Shown in pieces: positions 1-5,712 of a stretch of DNA of 17,802 nt; within the stretch, counting starts at the first letter, position 1, and every line of letters begins with the position of its first letter. The stretch is from Apopatosoma sp963618495 (GTDB lineage Bacteria; Bacillota; Clostridia; Oscillospirales; CAG-272). The stretch covers positions 1-17,802 of the forward strand of contig CAVESF010000034.1 of assembly GCA_963618495.1 (NCBI GenBank), given 5' to 3'. The translations under genes were made by a program, and so were the position numbers. The notes beneath the pieces were generated by a model. That model made no database searches and was not told the origin of the DNA. It saw only the letters and a program-made list of their open reading frames with translations.

Positions 1-357
1 TTGCAAAGTTTTTCAATATTCAGAGCAAAAGCAAGATTTGTTTGCGTAAGCTTCTCTCTTTGTTCCGTCAACGAAAAGATTCTTAAATTTGACCTCGCCC
101 ATTTCGTAAAGCTTTTCTATGAATTGGTAGAACAGGTCTTCAATTACTTCTGCAAGATGTTCTCTTTGAAATCTTGTTATTGTTGAGTCACTTGGAGCCG
201 GTTCTCCGTTCAAAAGCCACATGAAGCGAAGATATGTTTTTAATAGCTCCGTATAGTCTAAGCTTTCGCATATTTCTGCTACGTTGAATACAAAATCTCC
301 TTCGGGAATACGTATCCCTAAATCTAACGGTAAAACCACTTGACTTTTTTCTCTCAT
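1..357 (-). pseudogene. IS1182-type transposase, N-terminal part, degenerate and cut by window edge
   Basis: The 114-residue reading matches the N-terminal part of IS1182-family DDE transposases as I recall them: an opening like VVLPLDLGIRIPEGDFVF, then the landmarks FMWLLNGEPAP and FKNLFVDGTK. Two defects stand out. Relatives have about 40 residues between the TYLR-like segment and FMWLLNGEP, whereas here TYLR runs straight into FMWLL, which suggests an in-frame deletion. After ANKS the frame reaches a stop at 13-15, while the neighbouring frame continues as FALNIEKLC to the window edge and resembles the expected continuation, which suggests a one-base frameshift in the TTTT run. The ATG at 355-357 has no clear Shine-Dalgarno. 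Its promoter is at 405-433. The catalytic region lies outside the window. The family call is firm; the deletion and frameshift rest on remembered relatives. Confidence 0.8.
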
Positions 358-368
358 TGTTGTATAAT
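340..368 (+). promoter_or_regulatory. Outward promoter over the transposase start
   Basis: TTGACT (340-345) and TATAAT (363-368) are 17 bases apart on the plus strand. They overlap the first codons and leader of the transposase and point at its promoter. Transcription would start near 375 and run into the terminator at 421-463. Confidence 0.5.
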
Positions 369-413
369 TATCTCGCTTTCTTGTTGGTTCTTTGCTACAA
401 TTAAATTATACAA
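360..413. repeat. Inverted repeat upstream of transposase start
   Basis: TTGTATAATT (360-369) is the exact inverse of AATTATACAA (404-413), with 34 bases between. Each arm carries the -10 box of one of the two opposing promoters. An RNA reading in from outside on the minus strand could fold both arms next to the start codon, whereas a transcript from the transposase promoter would begin inside the loop and lack one arm. Confidence 0.6.
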
Positions 414-433
414 TAAAGCAAGCGGATGCGCAA
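405..433 (-). promoter_or_regulatory. Promoter of the transposase remnant
   Basis: On the minus strand TTGCGC (428-433) and TATAAT (405-410) are separated by exactly 17 bases. The start site would be near 398, giving a leader of about 40 nt before the ATG at 357. The promoter overlaps the stem of the plus-strand terminator at 421-463. Confidence 0.6.
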
Positions 434-463
434 TACCTTTCGGTAAAAAGCATCCGCTTTTTT
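421..463 (+). terminator. Intrinsic terminator beside the IS remnant
   Basis: AGCGGATGC (421-429) pairs with GCATCCGCT (450-458) around a 20-nt loop, followed by a T run to 463. It would stop plus-strand transcripts leaving the transposase region. Confidence 0.7.
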
Positions 464-573
464 CTTCCTTCGGGCTAACTTAATGACTCAGCGCCTTTCG
501 GGTTTGTCAAGGGGGGTTTTTTTGAAAAGATACTTTTTTGTTTTATCGTGCTTTTGATTAGCCCAAAGTCGCC

Positions 574-594
574 TTGCAGGCGTTTTTCCTGCAA
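574..594. other. Stem-loop in the 358-639 gene-free stretch
   Basis: TTGCAGG (574-580) pairs with CCTGCAA (588-594) around a 7-nt loop, and AAAGTCG occurs on both sides (565-571, 593-599). It lies just after the stop of the minus-strand gene ending at 640 and could be its transcript end, but no T tract follows on the minus strand. I see no gene between 464 and 639. Confidence 0.3.
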
Positions 595-639
595 AGTCGA
601 TATGTCCGGTGGCTTCCCGCTACCTGCTATCTCTTTAAT

Positions 640-1341
640 TTATTTTGCCGTCGATTTTGCGCGTTTTATCAGCATATTTATGTTTTCGGCGGCACTCTCC
701 ACGAGCGCATTCGGTGCCGTGGGTGCGCGGAATGCGATTATTCCGTCGCTGTAAAGCATAAAATCGGCTGTTTTTATTTCGCAGATATTCCTGCCGTCGT
801 TAAATTCCACCATGCGGTTTGCAACCTCTGCGCGGTCGGTCTCGGTAAAGAGAATTTCCTTTGTCTCCTCGGTCTTTTTGTCGTCCACGAGCGAAAAGGT
901 CTTTTTAACTGTAACCATGCCCTTTTTCGTGACGATAATGGCGGCGACGGAATATTCCGAAGCCCGTATCTTCCCGTCGAGTCCGCGGCGTACAAGAGCG
1001 CCGTCGGAATCAAAAATATAGCCCGATACGACTACCGAATCCGCATTCGGTGAAAGCACGCCGTAAAGATCCAGCTCGTCTATCTTCTTTTTCAGATAAC
1101 CGTCAGTTTCATTTTTTATCTGCTCATCGATATCCTTGTCACCCGAGCAGCTCCACTGCGGAGCAAAAGCAATCAGTGCCCCTGCGATACCGAGTGCCGC
1201 ACCGATGATAAGAAAATAATAATAGAGCCAGAAAGCGCGCTGAAGTACGACGAGCGCTGCGCCCACCGCAAGCATCGGTACGCCTATGTAAAAATGTGTG
1301 TTCTTACTGCGGAAATATTTTTCGTTTTGCTTAAATTCCAT
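640..1341 (-). CDS. Two-helix membrane protein of unknown function
   Basis: This 233-residue protein is not recognised. Two hydrophobic segments at about residues 17-35 and 39-60 form a membrane hairpin close to the N-terminus. They are followed by a charged stretch (66-92) and a soluble domain of about 140 residues with alternating beta-like hydrophobics, consistent with a cytoplasmic or external sensor-like domain. The ATG at 1339-1341 has GGAG at 1350-1353, eight bases upstream, which supports this start. It follows queT on the same strand after 235 bp, so it may be transcribed with queT or separately. There is no signal peptide cleavage motif and no catalytic motif that I can name. Clean frame and a good ribosome binding site make it a real gene. 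Confidence 0.8.
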   Translation of the reverse strand: MEFKQNEKYFRSKNTHFYIGVPMLAVGAALVVLQRAFWLYYYFLIIGAALGIAGALIAFAPQWSCSGDKDIDEQIKNETDGYLKKKIDELDLYGVLSPNADSVVVSGYIFDSDGALVRRGLDGKIRASEYSVAAIIVTKKGMVTVKKTFSLVDDKKTEETKEILFTETDRAEVANRMVEFNDGRNICEIKTADFMLYSDGIIAFRAPTAPNALVESAAENINMLIKRAKSTAK

Positions 1342-1423
1342 TGTTTGCTCTCCTCTTTTGTCTTACTTATTGCCGGCTTCATATATATAGTGTCCGAAAC
1401 GGCATTTTGGTTTGCGATTTTCG

Positions 1424-1444
1424 AAAAAAATCCCGGATTTTTTT
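1424..1444. repeat. Perfect short hairpin, A-rich/T-rich
   Basis: Seven A then TCC (1424-1433) and GGA then seven T (1435-1444) are exact inverses around one base. In RNA the core pairs are weak, so it may be a minor terminator-like element between queT and the next minus-strand gene. Function is uncertain. Confidence 0.4.
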
Positions 1445-1480
1445 CACAATCCGATTTTAGCACATATGCGGCAATAAATC

Positions 1481-1522
1481 AATAACCCATCTGTTGAATT
1501 CCAATAACCCATCAGTTGAATT
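1481..1522. repeat. Two 20-bp direct repeats in tandem
   Basis: The units at 1481-1500 and 1503-1522 differ at one base (T versus A after AATAACCCATC) and repeat with a 22-bp period. They are between queT and the membrane-protein gene, at no obvious promoter. Confidence 0.8.
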
Positions 1523-1576
1523 TTATGTAAGCAGCGGTTGAGAGGTTAAACCAAAATTGAAAGGCGTGCGCTCTCT

Positions 1577-2077
1577 TTATTTTTCCTTTTTCGGAAGCGG
1601 GAAAGAAAAGAGCTTATATCTTCTCATCATGAACATGAGCGGATAGCCGACCGCGGCGCAGGCGAGTGCCTCCCCTGCCGTCACCGTGACAAGGATAAAC
1701 CAATAAGCCTCCGTCGCCCCGTATGCAAAAATAAGCACGGGCGGGATTATCAGCGCGTTTGCAAGTATCGGCGGAATAGGTGCTGAAAGCGGATGCTTTC
1801 GCAGAAGAAATGTGACGAGTGCGCCGAGAAACGTCGCGAGCGTGCCGAAAATAATATCGGGCAGAGCTCCGCCGTAGATGATATTTGATATCAGGCAACC
1901 TATGGAAAGCCCCGGTATCGCGGCAGGCAAAAAGCAAGGCAGGAAGCAGAGAGCTTCTGAAATGCGGAACTGTATAACTCCTTTGTCAAGTCCAGCGAGA
2001 TGCGAAATTCCCGTCAGCACCGTGTAAACCGCGGCAATAAGCGCCGCTCTTGTGATGAAGCGTGTTTTTTCTTTCAT
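1577..2077 (-). CDS. queT: QueT-type queuosine precursor transporter (ECF S component)
   Basis: The 166-residue integral membrane protein has the pattern of the QueT family: an N-terminal helix with AALIAAVYTVLT (11-22), then IQFRISEAL (35-43), IPGLSIGCLISNI (54-66) and DIIFGTLATFLGAL (74-87). About five or six helices follow one another with a basic C-terminus. QueT proteins are predicted substrate-binding S components that work with a shared ECF energizing module to import queuosine precursors such as preQ0 or preQ1. The energizing genes are not in the window. The ATG at 2075-2077 is preceded by AGGAG at 2085-2089, and that site is the tail of a preQ1-I riboswitch, which independently supports the substrate. 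It is transcribed divergently from the lipoprotein operon. Confidence 0.9.
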   Translation of the reverse strand: MKEKTRFITRAALIAAVYTVLTGISHLAGLDKGVIQFRISEALCFLPCFLPAAIPGLSIGCLISNIIYGGALPDIIFGTLATFLGALVTFLLRKHPLSAPIPPILANALIIPPVLIFAYGATEAYWFILVTVTAGEALACAAVGYPLMFMMRRYKLFSFPLPKKEK

Positions 2078-2084
2078 TATTATG

Positions 2085-2126
2085 CTCCTTAGTTTTATTT
2101 TAGGTGAGGATGGTTACGAACTCACC
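2085..2126 (-). promoter_or_regulatory. preQ1-I riboswitch upstream of queT
   Basis: On the minus strand GGTGAG (2121-2126) pairs with CTCACC (2103-2108) and encloses the loop TTCGTAACCATC. An A-rich tail follows, ending ACTAAGGAG (2085-2093). This is the architecture of class I preQ1 riboswitches: a small stem-loop whose A-rich 3' tail and CTAA segment form a pseudoknot, with a cytosine just before the 3' stem strand as ligand contact. The AGGAG Shine-Dalgarno of queT is in the tail, so ligand binding would hide it and reduce translation. Confidence 0.88.
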
Positions 2127-2149
2127 GAGCCGCTTTGCGACCCGTGTAT

Positions 2150-2178
2150 ATTCTATCACCTTTACCCGCGAAAATCAA
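2150..2178 (-). promoter_or_regulatory. Promoter of the queT riboswitch transcript
   Basis: TTGATT (2173-2178) and TAGAAT (2150-2155) are 17 bases apart on the minus strand. The start site would fall near 2143, shortly before the riboswitch stem. Confidence 0.6.
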
Positions 2179-2213
2179 TGCTTTTATTTACTTTTTATTT
2201 GCATTCATCTCTC

Positions 2214-2242
2214 TTGACATACAGCGGCATAAGATGTATAAT
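2214..2242 (+). promoter_or_regulatory. Consensus promoter of the lipoprotein-tsaE-tsaB-rpiB operon
   Basis: TTGACA (2214-2219) and TATAAT (2237-2242) are separated by 17 bases, a perfect housekeeping sigma consensus. The next terminator on this strand is at 5677-5699, so it probably drives all five genes. Confidence 0.88.
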
Positions 2243-2287
2243 AATAAAAATATATATTCGGATAATAAATCAAACGGAGTAAAAATC

Positions 2288-2806
2288 ATGAAAAAAATTC
2301 TGGCATTTTCTATGGCTGTGCTCATGCTCGCACTCATGCTTGCTTCCTGCGGAAAAAGCGATATTCCGAGCGGTATGAAGCGCGTGGAAAGCGACTTTAT
2401 CGAATATGAATTCTTTGTTCCGACCACATGGAATATCGATGTTTCAAGCGGCTTTGCCGCCGCAAGCGATACCTCCGGCAGAACAGTCAGCATGACTCAG
2501 GTCACACCCGAGGACGGATACGAGAGCATCGACGATTACTACAGAAATCACTATATGAAAACTCTCGGCGAGACTTTCCGTGATGTCACCCTCACCGAAT
2601 CCTACACGGAGAATTTCCAACTCGGCAATGTCCCCGCCTGCAAATACACGCTTTCTTTCAAAATAGGCGATAAGGAATATACGGCGCTTCAGGCGGTCGG
2701 CGCATACAAATATCATCTCTATATTTTCACATATTTCGCCACCGCCGAAAATTTTGAGGGCGGACTTGAAAGCGCAGACAAAATGATAGAAAACATCAGG
2801 TTTTAA
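2288..2806 (+). CDS. Small secreted lipoprotein of unknown function
   Basis: A 172-residue protein starting at the ATG 2288-2290, with CGGAG at 2275-2279 upstream. The longer in-frame reading from 2135 is rejected because it would include the promoter. Residues 1-20 form a type II signal peptide and LASC ends in the lipidated Cys21. The mature domain opens with a segment resembling YEFFVPTTWNIDV (about 40-52) and continues as an alternating beta pattern. Its size and start recall PsbP/DcrB-like lipoproteins, but I cannot confirm that. It is the first gene of an operon, with only 14 bp to the cysteine desulfurase, although nothing suggests a shared pathway. It would sit on the outer face of the membrane. 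Confidence 0.85.
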   Translation: MKKILAFSMAVLMLALMLASCGKSDIPSGMKRVESDFIEYEFFVPTTWNIDVSSGFAAASDTSGRTVSMTQVTPEDGYESIDDYYRNHYMKTLGETFRDVTLTESYTENFQLGNVPACKYTLSFKIGDKEYTALQAVGAYKYHLYIFTYFATAENFEGGLESADKMIENIRF

Positions 2807-2820
2807 GCGGAGGACAAAAA

Positions 2821-4002
2821 GTGGCAGCTTATCTCGACAACGCCGCGACGACAAAGCCATGCGATGCGGCTACGGCGGCAATGGAAAAAGCCATAACGGA
2901 TATCTACGGAAATCCTTCATCGCTTCACACGATGGGTCTTGAAGCGGAAAAAGCGGTAAACGAAGCAAGAGCAAATACAGCGGCGGTGTTCATCCGCCAG
3001 AAGCTCGCCGATGTGAAAAAGCCCGAAAGACAACTTATTTTCACCTCGGGCGGCACAGAGGCGAACAATCTTGCCATCATCGGCACGGCTATGTCCAAAA
3101 AGCGCTTTGCCGGCGGCAAAATAATTCTCGGAGAATCCGAGCATTCCTCCGTCCTCGAATGCGGCAGGCGCCTCTCGGAACTCGGTTTCAAGGTAGTGAC
3201 CATTCCCTCTCCGCGCGGCGTATGGGATATGGAAAAATACAGAAGCGAGCTTGACCGCAGTGTCGTTCTTGTTTCGGCTATGGTTGTAAACAACGAAACG
3301 GGTGCGCTCCACGATGTATGGAATATAGTAAAGCTCGCGCGTGAACTCGCACCTGATGCAAGCGTGCATTTCGATGCGGTGCAGGCTTTCTGCAAGTTTC
3401 CGCTTGAGCGATTTCCCGACGCCGACCTCATCTCCGTTTCATCGCATAAAATATACGGACCCAAGGGCGTCGGCGCGCTTTATATTTCCGAGAGAATACT
3501 CAAAAACGGCAATATTTCCCCCGTCATCTTCGGCGGCGGGCAGGAGCAGGGGCTTCGTTCCGGCACGGAAAATACCATCGGTATAATAGGCTTCGGCGCG
3601 GCGGCAAAGGAAATCGGCTCCGATATAGCGGCAAATGCGGCGCATTTCGCCGACCTTTATTCATATCTCTGCGAGAAGATTTCTTTCCTTCCGGAGGGTT
3701 CCGTCATCATAAACGAACCCGCCGTGCGCGCAAAGCACATCGTCAGCCTCACCGTGCCGAAAATCCGCAGTGAAACGATGCTCCATCATCTTTCCTCACG
3801 TGGCGTTTTCGTCTCATCAGGCTCGGCTTGCTCCTCAAATACGCGCCACAGAAGCAGTGCGCTCTCTTCTTTCGGTCTTTCCGACGAAAATGCCGACTGC
3901 ACTGTCCGCATAAGCTTCGGACTTTACAATACGCATGAGGATATTGACGCGCTGATATGCGGTCTTGCCGACGGAATTTCGCGCCTCGCGAGAAAAAGAT
4001 AA
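2821..4002 (+). CDS. Cysteine desulfurase (NifS/IscS family)
   Basis: A PLP enzyme of aminotransferase class V that takes sulfur from L-cysteine as a persulfide and passes it to Fe-S cluster or thiolation partners. Landmarks in the 393 residues are YLDNAATT (4-11), SGGTEANN (76-83), His108, HFDAVQ with Asp185, the PLP lysine Lys210 in SSHKIYGPKG, RSGTEN (247-252), and the catalytic cysteine Cys337 in SSGSACSS. The loop reads SACSSNTRHRSSAL, so the short segment after the Cys differs from that of many IscS proteins. The start is GTG at 2821, seven bases after GGAGG (2809-2813). Only 11 bp separate it from tsaE. No iscU, thiI or mnmA is present, so the acceptor is unknown; the t6A neighbours make tRNA thiolation a reasonable guess. 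Confidence 0.93.
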   Translation: MAAYLDNAATTKPCDAATAAMEKAITDIYGNPSSLHTMGLEAEKAVNEARANTAAVFIRQKLADVKKPERQLIFTSGGTEANNLAIIGTAMSKKRFAGGKIILGESEHSSVLECGRRLSELGFKVVTIPSPRGVWDMEKYRSELDRSVVLVSAMVVNNETGALHDVWNIVKLARELAPDASVHFDAVQAFCKFPLERFPDADLISVSSHKIYGPKGVGALYISERILKNGNISPVIFGGGQEQGLRSGTENTIGIIGFGAAAKEIGSDIAANAAHFADLYSYLCEKISFLPEGSVIINEPAVRAKHIVSLTVPKIRSETMLHHLSSRGVFVSSGSACSSNTRHRSSALSSFGLSDENADCTVRISFGLYNTHEDIDALICGLADGISRLARKR

Positions 4003-4013
4003 GGGTTTTTGAT

Positions 4014-4424
4014 ATGGAATATATTACAAATTCTCCCGCAGAGACGGAAGCGCTCGGAAAAGCACTTGCAAAAGAACTGAAATGCGGCGATTTTGTCGCC
4101 ATGTTCGGCGACCTCGGCGTCGGGAAAACGGCGTTCGTGCGCGGAGTGGCAAGTGTACTCTGCCCTGATGTGCGCGTGCAGAGCCCGACATATACGATAG
4201 TCAACGCATACCGCGGAAAAATACCGCTCTATCACTTTGATATGTACCGTATCGACGGCGAAGAAGCTCTCTATTCATGCGGGTTTTTCGACTATCTTGA
4301 CAGCGGCATCTGCATAGCGGAATGGTGCGAAAACATCACTGATTTCATCCCCGACGGCGCGCGCCGCGTCACTATAAGTAAAATTGCGGGCAGTCCCGAC
4401 AGCCGCAGGATAGAAATAGAATAA
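4014..4424 (+). CDS. tsaE: tRNA threonylcarbamoyladenosine ATPase TsaE
   Basis: The 136-residue P-loop ATPase helps TsaB and TsaD install t6A at A37 of ANN-decoding tRNAs. The Walker A motif is GDLGVGKT (32-39). It is followed by the family signatures SPTYTIVN (58-65), YHFDMYRI (73-80) and EWCENI (103-108). Length is normal for YjeE/TsaE. The ATG at 4014 has AAGGG about eight bases upstream. A longer frame from 3957 would overlap the desulfurase and is rejected. It lies 24 bp before tsaB, the usual pairing. Confidence 0.95.
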   Translation: MEYITNSPAETEALGKALAKELKCGDFVAMFGDLGVGKTAFVRGVASVLCPDVRVQSPTYTIVNAYRGKIPLYHFDMYRIDGEEALYSCGFFDYLDSGICIAEWCENITDFIPDGARRVTISKIAGSPDSRRIEIE

Positions 4425-4448
4425 TATCCGAAAGGAACAGCACGGAAA

Positions 4449-5156
4449 ATGAAAATTTTAGCTCTCGATACTACAGCAAAATCCGCCTCCGTAGCGATAA
4501 CTGACGGGCGCGAACCGCTTGCCGTTTTTACGCTTGAGGCGGGACTGACGCACAGCGAAACGGTGCTCCCCATGATAAAAACGGCGCTTGAATCGCTCCA
4601 CATGTCGGCTCATGATATAGATTTATTTGCCGTGACGGCAGGTCCCGGGTCTTTTACGGGCGTGCGCATCGGCATCTCGGAGATAAAAGGTCTGGCTTTT
4701 GCCACGGGTAAACCCTGCGTTGGCGTTTCCACGCTTCTCTCGCTCGCGTATAATCTTCGCTCTCTGCGCGAAAATGCAATTCTCTGCCCTGTCATGGACG
4801 CACGCAGAAATCAGCTGTACAATGCGCTCTTCCGCCTTGAGGGCGGTGTTCTCACCCGCCTTTGTGAGGACAGGCTTGTTTCACTCACCGATTTGACGGC
4901 GGAACTTGCCGGCTACGAAAAGCCGATATATTCGGCGGGCGACGGATATGCTCTGCTCAAAAAAGCGGCGGATATCGCCGACACGCCGCGTCTGCTGATA
5001 CCGCAGAGCGGATATTCGACGGCGCTGCTCGCTCTCGATACATACGAAAATGCCGCCGACAAGAGCGTTTTTGGCGACAGTGCGCTCCTGCCCGTCTATC
5101 TTCGCGCTTCGCAAGCCGAGCGCGAGCTTGCGGAAAAAGAGCAGGCGGCAAAATGA
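4449..5156 (+). CDS. tsaB: tRNA threonylcarbamoyladenosine protein TsaB
   Basis: The 235-residue protein has an ASKHA fold and no catalytic site of its own; TsaB is the scaffold that activates TsaD in t6A formation. Signatures seen are LDTT (6-9), HSETVLP (35-41), AGPGSFTGVRIGI (64-76), MDARRNQLYNALF (116-128) and the C-terminal LPVYLRASQAEREL (214-227). Length is typical. The AGGA at 4433-4436 is 12 bases from the ATG, which is long, with CGGA closer but too near. In many Firmicutes rimI and tsaD follow; here rpiB follows after 28 bp, so the partner TsaD must be elsewhere. Confidence 0.94.
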   Translation: MKILALDTTAKSASVAITDGREPLAVFTLEAGLTHSETVLPMIKTALESLHMSAHDIDLFAVTAGPGSFTGVRIGISEIKGLAFATGKPCVGVSTLLSLAYNLRSLRENAILCPVMDARRNQLYNALFRLEGGVLTRLCEDRLVSLTDLTAELAGYEKPIYSAGDGYALLKKAADIADTPRLLIPQSGYSTALLALDTYENAADKSVFGDSALLPVYLRASQAERELAEKEQAAK

Positions 5157-5184
5157 CAAAATAATAACGAAAGAGGAATACATC

Positions 5185-5613
5185 ATGAAAAAAATTGTTT
5201 TCGGCGCAGACCATGCGGGTTATATCTACAAAAACGAGCTGATAAAAATGTTCGCTCAGATGGGTTATGAATGCGTTGATATGGGTACAAATTCCGACGC
5301 CTCCGTAGACTATCCCGAATATGCGGGAAAGGTCTGCGACGCGGTGAATGCGGGCGCCGATTTCGGCATACTCGTATGCGGCACGGGAATCGGCATGAGC
5401 ATCGCGGCAAATAAGCACCGCGGCATCCGCGCGGCGCTCTGCGGCGACACCGTTTCAGCCAAGTTCACCCGCCTGCACAATAATGCAAATGTGCTCTGCA
5501 TGGGCGCGAGAATCATCGGCATCTCCACAGCGGAGGAAATAGCGAAAATATTCATCGAGACCGGATTTGAGGGCGAACGCCATCAGCGCCGCATCGATAT
5601 GCTGGAAAAATAA
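5185..5613 (+). CDS. rpiB: Ribose-5-phosphate isomerase B
   Basis: The 142-residue RpiB/LacAB-type sugar isomerase interconverts ribose 5-phosphate and ribulose 5-phosphate in the cytosol. Visible signatures are GADHAG (7-12, with Asp9 and His10), CGTGIGMSIAANK (65-77, with the catalytic Cys65), HNNANVLCMG (98-107, with His98) and the C-terminal pair Arg135/Arg136. Length matches the family. The ATG at 5185 has AGAGGA eight bases upstream, and the longer frame from 5050 is rejected because it overlaps tsaB. As the last gene of the operon it ends just before the terminator at 5677. The allose-6-phosphate or galactose-6-phosphate isomerase relatives are possible, but no sugar operon surrounds it. 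Confidence 0.95.
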   Translation: MKKIVFGADHAGYIYKNELIKMFAQMGYECVDMGTNSDASVDYPEYAGKVCDAVNAGADFGILVCGTGIGMSIAANKHRGIRAALCGDTVSAKFTRLHNNANVLCMGARIIGISTAEEIAKIFIETGFEGERHQRRIDMLEK

Positions 5614-5670
5614 AAGGCAGCGTCCCATCGCCATGCGCGATAAGACGCCTGAAATTTAATGCAAAACATC

Positions 5671-5699
5671 AAAAAAAGCAAGGCGCCGCCTTGCTTTTT
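5671..5699. terminator. Bidirectional terminator between rpiB and the Sel1 gene
   Basis: AGCAAGGC (5677-5684) pairs with GCCTTGCT (5688-5695) around a 3-nt loop. An A run at 5671-5677 and a T run at 5695-5699 let it work on both strands. The flanking genes converge here. Confidence 0.9.
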
Positions 5700-5712
5700 G
5701 TTATTACCTTCA

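Larger units (their letters stand above)
375..463 (+). ncRNA. Candidate antisense RNA to the transposase leader
   Basis: From the outward promoter to the T tract at 458-463 a transcript of about 90 nt is expected. Its first 24 or so bases would be complementary to the 5' end of the transposase mRNA, which should start near 398. The layout resembles pIN/pOUT of IS10, where an outward RNA pairs with the transposase mRNA 5' end. This is inferred from promoter and terminator positions only. Confidence 0.35.

Noticed and set aside
13..60. Programmed frameshift in the transposase
   Set aside because: No convincing slippery heptamer or stimulatory structure is visible, and the apparent internal deletion points to decay.
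360..413. Terminal inverted repeats of the IS
   Set aside because: Both arms lie on the same side of the transposase start and overlap the promoters, so they are not the two ends of the element.
1481..1522. Mini CRISPR array
   Set aside because: Only two units with a 2-bp gap; there is no spacer length and no cas gene.
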